Shown one piece after another: positions 24,882 through 32,385 of a stretch of 64,000 nt of DNA. The stretch spans positions 62,001-126,000 of the forward strand of contig NZ_CP011502.1 in assembly GCF_001509405.1 (NCBI RefSeq), in the 5' to 3' direction. Origin of the DNA: Aeromicrobium erythreum (GTDB lineage: Bacteria; Actinomycetota; Actinomycetes; Propionibacteriales; Nocardioidaceae). Below the pieces are notes generated by a model, which had not been told where the DNA came from, did no database searches, and saw nothing but the letters and a program-made list of their open reading frames with translations. The stretch's first letter is position 1, and every line of letters begins with the position of its first letter. The position numbers and the translations under genes were made by a program.

Positions 24882-25822
24882 TCCAGGTGCCGGCCGCGGT
24901 CGCGGCGTTCGCTCGACGGGGTCCGCGCTGGGCAGCGTTCGTCGACGCCCTGCCACGCACGGTCGACGACCTCCTCGCCGAGTGGTCCCTGCGGGTGACG
25001 GGCGACCCGGTGCACGGCGAGGTCGCGCTGGTGCTGCCGGTGCTCACCGAGCGTGGCGTCGAGGCCGTGCTGAAGGTCGGACACGTCGACGAGGAGTCCC
25101 GCCACGAGCACCTGACGCTGACCACGTGGGACGGGCGCGGAGCCGTGCGGCTGCTGCGTGCCGACCCGGCCCGTGGAGCGCTGCTGCTGGAGCGTGCCGG
25201 TCCGACGGCCCTGTCGTCGCTGCCGGTGCTCGACGCGTGCGAGGTGGTGGCCGGGCTCTACGCGACCCTGCACGTGACCGCCCCGCGTCGTCTGGTGCCG
25301 CTCTCGACGCTGGTGGTGCGGTGGACCGAGCAGCTGGCCGCCGCGCAGGACGTGGTGCCCGCCCCGCGCCGGCTCGTGCAGCAGGCCGTCTCGCTGGGCC
25401 GCGCGTTCGCGAGCGACCCCGGCACCGACGGGCTGACCATCCACGCCGACCTCCACGACGCCAACGTCCTCGCCAGCCGTCGCGCGGAGGGTTCAGGCGG
25501 GGATGGCACGCCGTGGCTCGTGATCGACCCGAAGGGGATCAGCGGCGACCCGGCCTACGAGCCCGCCCCGCTGCTGTGGAACCGGTGGGACGAGGTCGCG
25601 TCGGCCCGCGACGTCCGCTTCGCCGTGCGCCGCCGCTTCCACACCGTGGTCGACGTCGCCGGGCTCGACGAGCACCGGGTGCGCGACTGGGTGGTCGTGC
25701 GGATGATGCTCAACGCGCTCTGGACCCTGCAGGACGCGCAGGAGGCGGGCCGGCCCCTCGACGACGCCGACCGCTCGTGGACCACCCGCTGCGTCACGAT
25801 CGCGAAGGCCGTCCAGGACTGA
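24878..25822 (+). CDS. APH(6)/hydroxyurea-type aminoglycoside phosphotransferase family protein
   Basis: A 314-residue kinase-fold protein like the streptomycin 6-kinase (APH_6_hur) family: GEVALVLPVLTERGVEAVLKVG is the nucleotide loop and Lys strand, HADLHDANVL the catalytic loop, and WLVIDPKGISGDPAYEPAPLLWNRWDE the metal-binding segment with family-specific PKG...NRW. Chromosomal members often act on unknown small molecules, so resistance is not shown. It overlaps the metallophosphoesterase by 4 bp, pairing a cytoplasmic kinase with an extracytoplasmic phosphoesterase. Confidence 0.82.
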   Translation: MIQVPAAVAAFARRGPRWAAFVDALPRTVDDLLAEWSLRVTGDPVHGEVALVLPVLTERGVEAVLKVGHVDEESRHEHLTLTTWDGRGAVRLLRADPARGALLLERAGPTALSSLPVLDACEVVAGLYATLHVTAPRRLVPLSTLVVRWTEQLAAAQDVVPAPRRLVQQAVSLGRAFASDPGTDGLTIHADLHDANVLASRRAEGSGGDGTPWLVIDPKGISGDPAYEPAPLLWNRWDEVASARDVRFAVRRRFHTVVDVAGLDEHRVRDWVVVRMMLNALWTLQDAQEAGRPLDDADRSWTTRCVTIAKAVQD

Positions 25823-25962
25823 GCCGTGGCGAGTGCAAAGCCTGTGTAAAGCCTCGGGCGTGACGGGTGCCACGTGGTGGCGGTCACACCTAGCGTCAGG
25901 GGTCGCGGCGAGTCAGGGCCCCTCCCGCGACGTCCCACCCCGCGGGCCACGAGGTGACCACC

Positions 25963-27300
25963 ATGAGCCAGAAGACACCGCAGACCCAGCAGGAGGACGC
26001 ACCGGGCATCCGTCGCGCCGTGTTCAACACGGTCCGGGGCTCCCTCGGCAACCTGGTCGAGTGGTACGACGTCTACGTCTACACCGTGTTCGCGAGCTAC
26101 CTGTCGAGCAGCTTCTTCGCGGAGGGCGAGCCGAACGCGGGCATCTACACGATGGCGATCTTCGCGGTCACCTTCGTGATGCGCCCGATCGGCTCGTGGT
26201 TCTTCGGCCGGTACGCGGACCGGCACGGCCGACGTCCGGCGCTCGTCCTGAGCATCTCGATCATGGCCGGGGCATCGCTGCTCATCGCGGTCACGCCCAC
26301 CGCCGAGACGATCGGAGGCGGCGCGGTCGTCATGCTCGTGCTCTGCCGTCTCCTGCAGGGCTTCGCCACGGGCGGTGAGTACGGCACGTCGGCGACGTAC
26401 ATGTCCGAGGCCGCGGCGCCGGGGCTGCGCGGGTTCTTCTCCTCCTTCCAGTACGTGACGCTCGTCGGCGGCCACGTGCTCGCCCAGCTGACGCTGCTGG
26501 TCCAGCAGGCGCTGCTCACCGACGAGCAGATCGCCGCCTGGGGCTGGCGCGTCGCGTTCCTCATCGGCGCGGTCGGTGCGGTCGTCGTCTTCTGGTTGCG
26601 TCGCAGCATGGACGAGTCGCTCGTCGAGACCGGCGAGGAGCGTCGCTCGGGCTCCATGGTCGAGCTCCTCACGACCTACCCGAAGCAGCTGCTGCTGTGC
26701 TTCCTGATCACGCTGGGCGGCACGATCGCCTTCTACACCTACAGCGTCAACGGGCCGCTCATCATCAAGTCGACGTACGCCGACGAGGGCATGACCGGCA
26801 CGTGGATCAACTTCGCCGCGCTCGTCCTGCTCATGCTCATCCAGCCGCTCGGCGGCCTGCTGAGCGACCGGGTCGGTCGCAAGCCGCTGCTGGTCGCCTT
26901 CGGCATCGGTGGTGTGCTCTGGACCTACACGTTCCTCACGGTCCTGCCCACGGTGACCACACCGATGGCGTCGTTCCTGATGCTGGCCGGGACGTACGTG
27001 CTGCTCACCGGGTACACGTCGATCAACGCCGTCGTGAAGGCGGAGCTCTTCCCGGCCCACATCCGGGCGCTGGGCGTCGGCCTGGGGTACGCGCTGGCGA
27101 ACTCGATGTTCGGCGGCACGGCTCCGCTGGTCTACGAGGCCGCGATCAGCCGCGATGCCCTGGGGGCGTTCGCCGTCTACGTCACGATCGCGATCGGCGT
27201 CTCCCTGCTGGTGTACGTGTTCGCGCTGCGCAACCGCTCGGTCACCTACCTGGACACCGAGCAGGTGGCCCGCGACCGGGAGGTCGTCAGCACGCGCTGA
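25963..27300 (+). CDS. MHS-family MFS transporter (KgtP-like)
   Basis: A 445-residue, 12-helix major facilitator protein of the metabolite:H+ symporter family. Visible motifs are GSLGNLVEWYDVYVYTVFA at the N-terminus, FGRYADRHGRRPAL between helices 2 and 3, GFATGGEYGTSATYMSEAA, and LLSDRVGRKPLL in the second half. Family members import dicarboxylates such as 2-oxoglutarate, or betaines. ATG 25963 follows GAGGTGA. A TAGCGT -10-like box lies at 25891-25896. Downstream is a two-component system and a TAXI binding protein on the opposite strand, suggesting ligand-induced control of this transporter. Confidence 0.88.
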   Translation: MSQKTPQTQQEDAPGIRRAVFNTVRGSLGNLVEWYDVYVYTVFASYLSSSFFAEGEPNAGIYTMAIFAVTFVMRPIGSWFFGRYADRHGRRPALVLSISIMAGASLLIAVTPTAETIGGGAVVMLVLCRLLQGFATGGEYGTSATYMSEAAAPGLRGFFSSFQYVTLVGGHVLAQLTLLVQQALLTDEQIAAWGWRVAFLIGAVGAVVVFWLRRSMDESLVETGEERRSGSMVELLTTYPKQLLLCFLITLGGTIAFYTYSVNGPLIIKSTYADEGMTGTWINFAALVLLMLIQPLGGLLSDRVGRKPLLVAFGIGGVLWTYTFLTVLPTVTTPMASFLMLAGTYVLLTGYTSINAVVKAELFPAHIRALGVGLGYALANSMFGGTAPLVYEAAISRDALGAFAVYVTIAIGVSLLVYVFALRNRSVTYLDTEQVARDREVVSTR

Positions 27301-27383
27301 CCTCCACGTCGGACGAGCGGGCCCCGGCGTCGGGGTCCGCTCGTCCGCGTCGTGGCACCATCGGGTCGACGGGAGGACGTGCG

Positions 27384-28055
27384 GTGCGAGTGGTGATCGT
27401 CGAGGACGACGCGGGCGTGGCGGCCGCGCTGACGCAGGTGCTGCGTGACCGCGGCTGGACGGTGCGGCACGCGCCGACGGCGCAGGAGGCCATGCCCCTG
27501 GTCGACGACGCCGACCTCGTCCTGCTCGACATGGGCCTGCCGGACCGTGACGGGCTCTGGGTCTGCCAGCAGGTGCGCGCACGCTCCGACGTCCCGGTGG
27601 TCGCCCTCACCGCCCGCCGTCACGAGGGCGCCGTCGTGGCGGCACTGCGCGCGGGCGTCGACGACTACGTCACCAAGCCGTACAGCACCGACGTGCTGCT
27701 GGCGAGGGTCGACGCCGTCCTGCGCCGCACGCACGGCCCGGTGAGCCGCCCGCCGAGGGTCGACGCGGGCCTGGAGGTCGACGTCGAGGCGCGACGGGTC
27801 CACTTCCCCGACGGCGCGTCCGTCGACCTGACGGCCAAGGAGTGCGAGCTGCTCCGCGCGCTGGCCCGTACGCCGGACGAGCCGGTCACGCGGGCCGCCC
27901 TGATGGAGGAGGTGTGGGACACCACCTGGGTGGGAGCGTCCCGGACGCTCGACGTGCACGTGGCGGCGCTGCGTTCCAAGCTGTCCGAGCGGGTGGTGAT
28001 CGACACGGTGCGCGGCGTCGGCTACCGGCTCGCTCGCCCCGGCGGCGTGGCGTGA
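27384..28055 (+). CDS. Two-component response regulator (OmpR/PhoB type)
   Basis: A 223-residue regulator: receiver domain at residues 1-115 with phospho-acceptor Asp49 (LVLLDMGLPD), acidic pocket VEDD, conserved Thr (ALTAR) and Lys (VTKPY), then a winged-helix DNA-binding domain (about 130-220, AKECELLRALA, RTLDVHVAALRSKL, VIDTVRGVGYRL). GTG 27384 follows GGGAGGA at good spacing. It overlaps the kinase gene by 4 bp. It lies 83 bp after the MHS transporter and may control it or the TAXI gene. Confidence 0.92.
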   Translation: MRVVIVEDDAGVAAALTQVLRDRGWTVRHAPTAQEAMPLVDDADLVLLDMGLPDRDGLWVCQQVRARSDVPVVALTARRHEGAVVAALRAGVDDYVTKPYSTDVLLARVDAVLRRTHGPVSRPPRVDAGLEVDVEARRVHFPDGASVDLTAKECELLRALARTPDEPVTRAALMEEVWDTTWVGASRTLDVHVAALRSKLSERVVIDTVRGVGYRLARPGGVA

Positions 28056-29446
28056 GGCGTCGTCTGCTGGTCCTCAGCGTGTCCCTCGCGGTGGCCGTGC
28101 TCGTGCTCCTGACCGTCCCGCTGCTGCGCTCGTACGCCGAGAGCCGCGCCGTCGACCTGCACCAGCAGCGGCTCGCGGCGGCCACCCGCTTCGCCTCGCT
28201 CGCGGACGACGGCTCCACGGGCGTGCGGCTGCCCGACCTGGCGGGCGACCTGGCCCGCTTCGACGAGGTGGTCGGCAGCACCCGGACCTGGGTGGTGGGC
28301 ACGGACGGCAGCGTCGTCGGCGGTGGCGGTGCACCGTTGCCGGAGGGCGTGCCGGGCCTGCCCACCGCCGTCCGAGTCGCGCTGGCCGGCACCCCGACCA
28401 CCGCTCCCGGTCCCCTGTGGCCGTGGGCCGACGACGACCTGGTGGTGGCCACGCCGGTGGGGCGCGACGCGCAGGTGCTGGGTGCCGTCGTCATGGTGGA
28501 GGACACCTCCGGACCGCGCGCCGACGTCGCGCGCGTGATGGGACTGGTCTCGCTCGCCGCGCTCCTGTTCCTGGTGCTGCTCGGATGGCTGGTCGGCGTC
28601 CCGCTGGTGCGCTGGATCGTGCGACCCGTCGAGCAGCTCGAGGACCGCGTCCACGCGCTCGGCCGGGGTCGGGCGTCCGCCGTCGGCCCGGTGGAGGGGC
28701 CGCCGGAGCTGCGCCGGCTGGTCCAGGCGTTCAACCAGATGGTCGACGACGTCGAGCAGGCGCGGCAGCAGCAGCGCGACCTGGTCGCCGACGTGTCGCA
28801 CCAGCTGGCGAACCCGTTGACGGCCATCCGGCTGCGTCTGGAGCGGCTCGCCCGCGAGGACGAGTCGGTGGTGCCGGTGCTCGCGGAGACCGAGCGGATG
28901 GCGCAGTCGCTGGAGGACGTCATCGCCATCAGCCGGGTGGGCAGCCTCGACCGGGAGCCCGTCGACGTCGACGTGGCCGCCCAGGTGCGCAGCCGCGTGG
29001 AGCTCTGGCAACCGCTCTTCGGGACGCACCTGCGGGCCCGCGTCCCCGACGGGGTCGTGCCGGCGGTGCTGGAGGAGGATCTCGTCCCCACGGTCGTCGA
29101 CGTGCTGCTCGACAACGCCGCGAAGTACGCGCCGGACGCCGACGTGGAGGTCGAGCTCACTGCCGATTCAGGGACGGTCCGGCTGTTGGTGCGCGACCAC
29201 GGGGCGGGGGTGACGCCGCAGGAGGCGGCCGAGGTGGGACGGCGCTTCCACCGGCTGGACCGGCACGCCGACGTGGCCGGCACCGGGCTCGGGCTCTCGA
29301 TCCTGGAGCTCCGGGTGCGCGACGCCGGCGGCTCCACCCGTCGTCGGGCGGCTCTTCCGGGCCTCGCGGTCGAGGTCACGCTCCCCGGTCGAGCCGACGC
29401 CGCAGGAAGGCCTCGGCGCCAGGGTGCAACGGGATCGGCTGGGTGA
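28052..29446 (+). CDS. Two-component sensor histidine kinase
   Basis: A 464-residue kinase: helix 1 at residues 5-25, an extracytoplasmic sensor region of about 135 residues, helix 2 at about 162-188, HAMP domain, phosphoacceptor His250 (VADVSHQLANPLTAI, an H-box with Gln-Leu-Ala-Asn instead of Glu-Leu-Arg-Thr), N-box LLDNAAKYAP, DHGAGV and GTGLGLSI. Its 3' end overlaps the convergent TAXI gene by 71 bp (29376-29446). The small sensor region fits recognition of a ligand-loaded binding protein such as the adjacent TAXI lipoprotein, which is inference. Confidence 0.9.
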   Translation: MRRRLLVLSVSLAVAVLVLLTVPLLRSYAESRAVDLHQQRLAAATRFASLADDGSTGVRLPDLAGDLARFDEVVGSTRTWVVGTDGSVVGGGGAPLPEGVPGLPTAVRVALAGTPTTAPGPLWPWADDDLVVATPVGRDAQVLGAVVMVEDTSGPRADVARVMGLVSLAALLFLVLLGWLVGVPLVRWIVRPVEQLEDRVHALGRGRASAVGPVEGPPELRRLVQAFNQMVDDVEQARQQQRDLVADVSHQLANPLTAIRLRLERLAREDESVVPVLAETERMAQSLEDVIAISRVGSLDREPVDVDVAAQVRSRVELWQPLFGTHLRARVPDGVVPAVLEEDLVPTVVDVLLDNAAKYAPDADVEVELTADSGTVRLLVRDHGAGVTPQEAAEVGRRFHRLDRHADVAGTGLGLSILELRVRDAGGSTRRRAALPGLAVEVTLPGRADAAGRPRRQGATGSAG

Positions 29447-30344
29447 ACATCGCCGCCGCGAGCGTCGGCTGGCGGACGTCGGGCACCCGTCGCACGAGTG
29501 ACTCCTGGCGGTCGAAGACGACGGACGCGAACCCGCCGACGAGGTCGTCGGCCAGGTTCGGTCGAGCCAGCAGGTAGGTCTTCACGCTCACCGTCCGTAC
29601 CGGCTCGGGCAGCCGGTACGGGGCGGCGGGCAGGGGACCTGCCACGTACTCCTCGCCGCCCGGACGCGCGGCCAGGACACCGACGAGGTCGCCCAGGTCG
29701 AGGGCCCGCAGGGCCTGCCGCCGGCCGAGCTCGACGAGGGCGGGCACCGGGAAGCCGCTCACGAAGGCGAGCGCGTCGACGCGCCCCGTCTCCATCGCGG
29801 CGACGGAGTCGCCGAGGGAGAGGTCCTCCACGTCGACCGCGTCCGTCCTGAGCCCGGCGGCGGCGAGGCAGCGCTCGACCACCAGCCGGGTGCCCGACCC
29901 GACCTGTCCCGCCGCGACACGTCGACCGTCCAGGTCCTGCACGGTCCGGACCGCGGAGTCCCGCGGCACGACGACCTGCAGGAAGCTGTCGTACAGCCGG
30001 CCCACCGCCACCAGGCCGGCGGGCCGGTCGAACGGCGGCTCCCCGTCGAACGCCAGGCGCGCCGTGTCGCCCAGGCAGAAGCCGACGTCGGCGCGACCCT
30101 CCACGAGCAGCCGCGCGTTGTCCACCGACCCGCGGCTCAGCACCTCCGTGGCGTCGACGTCGGGCATGACCACCGTGGTCTCACGGGCCAGCGCCGCACC
30201 GTACCGGTCGAACACGGCCCCCCGGTTGCCCGTGGCGATCCGCAGCCGACCCCGGGCGTCGCGGAACGGGTCGTCCGTCGCGCAGCCGACGAGCGCGGCG
30301 AGGGCGCCCGCGCCCACGAGCAGCCGCCGTCGCGAGAGGATCAC
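29376..30344 (-). CDS. TAXI-family TRAP transporter solute-binding lipoprotein
   Basis: A 322-residue exported lipoprotein: signal with RRRLLVGAGALAALVGC (lipobox Cys about 21), then the TAXI domain (RLRIATGNRGAVFDRYGAALA, LLVEGRADVGFCLGDTARLAF, VVVPRDSAVRTVQDLDGRRVAAGQVGSGTRLVVERCL). TAXI proteins normally deliver ligands to a TRAP membrane complex, but no TRAP permease gene is visible nearby. Being convergent with and overlapping a histidine kinase gene, it may act as the periplasmic sensor component for that kinase. Confidence 0.85.
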   Translation of the reverse strand: MILSRRRLLVGAGALAALVGCATDDPFRDARGRLRIATGNRGAVFDRYGAALARETTVVMPDVDATEVLSRGSVDNARLLVEGRADVGFCLGDTARLAFDGEPPFDRPAGLVAVGRLYDSFLQVVVPRDSAVRTVQDLDGRRVAAGQVGSGTRLVVERCLAAAGLRTDAVDVEDLSLGDSVAAMETGRVDALAFVSGFPVPALVELGRRQALRALDLGDLVGVLAARPGGEEYVAGPLPAAPYRLPEPVRTVSVKTYLLARPNLADDLVGGFASVVFDRQESLVRRVPDVRQPTLAAAMFTQPIPLHPGAEAFLRRRLDRGA

Positions 30345-30380
30345 CGGCCCAGCATCGCAGGTCGGCCGGCGGGACGTGGG

Positions 30381-31607
30381 TCAGCCGCAGTGGCGCAGCA
30401 GCAGGTGCGCGTAGGCGCGGGCGCTGAGCACGACCTCGTCGATCGGCACCGACTCGTCGACCGCGTGCGCGTCCTCGATGTTCCCCGGGCCGTACTGCAC
30501 CGTCGGGATGCCGGCGGCCGCGTACTGGCGCAGGTCGGAGCCGTACGGCGCGCCCACGAACGGGGGCTCGTCGCCACCACCCGCGACCACTGCGTCGCGG
30601 ACGCTCGCGCCGAAGGGGTGGCCGTCGGGCAGCGCTCCCGCCGCGAAACGCCCACCCGGCCAGGTGACGACGGGCGGGTGCTCACGCAGCCACGGGTGGT
30701 CGACCGCCGCGACCGCCGCCTCGAACACCGCCGTCGCGTCGGCGAACGACTCGCCGGGTCGCACCCCGAAGCGGCCCTCGGCGACGAGCAGGTCGGGCAC
30801 CGTGCTCGCCCAGTCGCCCGCCTGCACGACGCCCACCGACAACGGCCACGGCCGGTCCGTGAACGGCGCCGGCGGGTCGACGTTCCGCTCCGCGTCGAGG
30901 CGGCGCAGCGCCGCGTGCACCTGCTCGAACAGCTCGACCGCGCTGACGCCGTGCCCTGCCCGCGACCCGTGCGTGGCCTTGCCCCGCACCTCCAGGCGGA
31001 ACGTGAGCGACCCGGCGTTCGCGCTCACCACCGTGCCGGCCGTCGGCTCGGCGATCAGGCACGCCCGTCCGGTGTGACCGCGACGCAGCGTCGCGAACGT
31101 CCCCAGGCCGCCGTCCTCCTCGCCCACCACGAGGTGCACCGCGAACGGCCTCGTCAGCCGGTCACCGACCGCGCGGACCGCGGCGAGGATCGCCACCACG
31201 CCGCCCTTCATGTCGCACGTGCCGCGCCCGTACCAGCGGCCGTCGGCCTCGTGCAGGAACCACGGGTCGTGGGCCGTCCACCAGGCGGCGTCGCCCGGCG
31301 GCACGACGTCGACGTGCCCGTTCAGCACGAGGCGCGGCGTGCCCGGACCGCCACCGGTCCCGACGCAGCCCCACGCCTCCTCACGCTCGACCTCCTCGCC
31401 CGGGTAGTCGGGGTCGGCGCGCAGCTCCTCGAGGTCGAGCTGCCACAGGTCGACGTCGAGCCCGAGGCCCTGCAACGTCGCGGCGCACCAGCGCTGCACG
31501 GACGCCTCCGACTCGCTGCCGCCCACGCTGGGGTAGCTGACGAGCTGCGCGAGGTCGCGGCGGATCAGGTCGGCGTCGATGTCCACACTGGTCGCGGGGT
31601 CGGTCAC
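30381..31607 (-). CDS. M20 family metallopeptidase (ArgE/DapE-like)
   Basis: A 408-residue dinuclear zinc hydrolase. Metal-binding blocks are LNGHVDVVPPG, GRGTCDMKGG and VVGEEDGG, with a dimerisation domain in the middle (GSLTFRLEVRGKATHGSRAGHGVSAVELF) and a final His in IEDAHAVDESV. The family includes acetylornithine deacetylase and succinyl-diaminopimelate desuccinylase; the substrate is not determined here. The GTG start at 31607 overlaps the stop of the Doc toxin gene (GTGA), so it appears to be translated from the end of the toxin-antitoxin transcript. Confidence 0.87.
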   Translation of the reverse strand: MTDPATSVDIDADLIRRDLAQLVSYPSVGGSESEASVQRWCAATLQGLGLDVDLWQLDLEELRADPDYPGEEVEREEAWGCVGTGGGPGTPRLVLNGHVDVVPPGDAAWWTAHDPWFLHEADGRWYGRGTCDMKGGVVAILAAVRAVGDRLTRPFAVHLVVGEEDGGLGTFATLRRGHTGRACLIAEPTAGTVVSANAGSLTFRLEVRGKATHGSRAGHGVSAVELFEQVHAALRRLDAERNVDPPAPFTDRPWPLSVGVVQAGDWASTVPDLLVAEGRFGVRPGESFADATAVFEAAVAAVDHPWLREHPPVVTWPGGRFAAGALPDGHPFGASVRDAVVAGGGDEPPFVGAPYGSDLRQYAAAGIPTVQYGPGNIEDAHAVDESVPIDEVVLSARAYAHLLLRHCG

Positions 31608-31978
31608 ATGCCCTCCCGAAGGGCTCGGGCGATCTCGTGGACGTCACGGAGCTCGCTGGTCGCGACGGCAATCACCAGGTCGTACGCCTGGTTCTCGTCG
31701 TCGAGGGTGAGTGGTGCGCCGTTCATGGTGAGGAACACCGACGTGCACGCGAAGGCCATACGCTTGTTCCCGTCCACCAGCGGATGGTTCGTCGCTAGGG
31801 ACTGCAGCATCGCCGCAGCCTTCTGGTCGAGGGATGGATAGGCGTCCTGCCCGAGCACCGACGTCCGCGGACGCGCGAGCGCCGACTCGACCAGGCCGAT
31901 ATCGCGGACCAACGGCGTCTCGCCCATGACAGCCTCGGCGGCCCTCAGCGCCTGCGTCAGCGTGAGGAACCGCGTCAT
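31604..31978 (-). CDS. doc: Doc-type Fic toxin of a toxin-antitoxin pair
   Basis: A 124-residue Fic/Doc protein with the active-site motif HPLVDGNKRMA (consensus HxFxDGNKR, with Leu at the Phe position). The length matches Doc toxins, which phosphorylate EF-Tu in the characterised P1 system. Its start overlaps the antitoxin's stop (31975-31978). Codon use is less extreme than in neighbours (for example gctagggac, atggatagg), consistent with lateral acquisition. The M20 gene follows with a 4-bp overlap. Confidence 0.9.
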   Translation of the reverse strand: MTRFLTLTQALRAAEAVMGETPLVRDIGLVESALARPRTSVLGQDAYPSLDQKAAAMLQSLATNHPLVDGNKRMAFACTSVFLTMNGAPLTLDDENQAYDLVIAVATSELRDVHEIARALREGM

Positions 31979-32178
31979 TCCCCGAGGCGCCGGATGGTGC
32001 TGGGGTAGCGGCCGATCGTGTCGTCCAGGGCAGCCACGAAGTCGCGTTCCTGCTCGCTCTCCTCGAGCTGACGCTGGATGGCGCGCGCCGCCGCCTCGTT
32101 CTTGCTGATGCCCTGGGCGCTTGCCAGCTGCGTGAGCGCGGCGTCCTGCTCGTCGGTGAGTCGCAACGTCATGGCCAT
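31975..32178 (-). CDS. Ribbon-helix-helix antitoxin partner of Doc
   Basis: A 67-residue protein: N-terminal beta strand and two helices of an Arc/CopG/MetJ-type DNA-binding fold (MTLRLTDEQDAALTQLASAQGISKNEAAARAIQRQLEES), followed by a C-terminal tail (RDFVAALDDTIGRYPSTIRRLGE) that would thread into the toxin. An alternative ATG two codons downstream (32172) is possible. It diverges from the trp leader; the 52-bp gap must contain both promoters, so the antitoxin's autoregulatory site could overlap the trp promoter. Confidence 0.85.
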   Translation of the reverse strand: MAMTLRLTDEQDAALTQLASAQGISKNEAAARAIQRQLEESEQERDFVAALDDTIGRYPSTIRRLGE

Positions 32179-32218
32179 GAGTCGATGGTATCCGGGTGGT
32201 ATCACTCGCTCAAGGCGC

Positions 32219-32224
32219 TAGGCT
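32219..32224 (+). promoter_or_regulatory. Probable -10 box for the trp leader transcript
   Basis: TAGGCT stands 7 bp before the GTG of the leader peptide. That is the spacing at which actinomycete sigma-A promoters start transcription on the first base of a leaderless start codon. No strong -35 is visible (about 32196-32201 reads GTGGTA). The assignment rests on the -10 match and position only. Confidence 0.4.
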
Positions 32225-32230
32225 GCGACC

Positions 32231-32287
32231 GTGACATCGCGCTGCGACCACACCCTGGTCATCCGCTGGTGGCGTCCTCTCTCGTAG
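32231..32287 (+). CDS. trpL: trp operon leader peptide with tandem Trp codons
   Basis: An 18-codon frame reads MTSRCDHTLVIRWWRPLS and stops with TAG. The adjacent Trp codons TGGTGG (32267-32272) are a classical attenuation signal, since Trp is rare and two in a row just before an anthranilate synthase gene is unlikely by chance. A small hairpin (CCTCT/AGAGG, 32276-32290) follows the Trp codons and a 10-bp stem hairpin lies at 32311-32342. No Shine-Dalgarno precedes the GTG; leaderless translation is likely. Confidence 0.85.
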   Translation: MTSRCDHTLVIRWWRPLS

Positions 32288-32310
32288 AGGAGGCCTGTCA
32301 CGCGACCCCA

Positions 32311-32342
32311 CGCCCAGACCCCTCAGCCGAGTGGTCTGGGCG
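32311..32342 (+). terminator. trp attenuator hairpin
   Basis: CGCCCAGACC (32311-32320) pairs perfectly with GGTCTGGGCG (32333-32342) around a 12-nt loop, followed by TTCTCC. Positioned between trpL and trpEG, it is the expected attenuator: ribosome stalling at the Trp-Trp codons should favour an alternative structure. The full set of competing folds was not modelled. Confidence 0.75.
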
Positions 32343-32385
32343 TTCTCCGTCCCGGCGCGGCCGAGGCGACCCGAAGGACTCACCC

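Noticed and set aside
24878..25822. Calling the kinase a streptomycin resistance gene.
   Set aside because: Family membership alone does not show the substrate, and no aminoglycoside biosynthesis or mobile element is linked.
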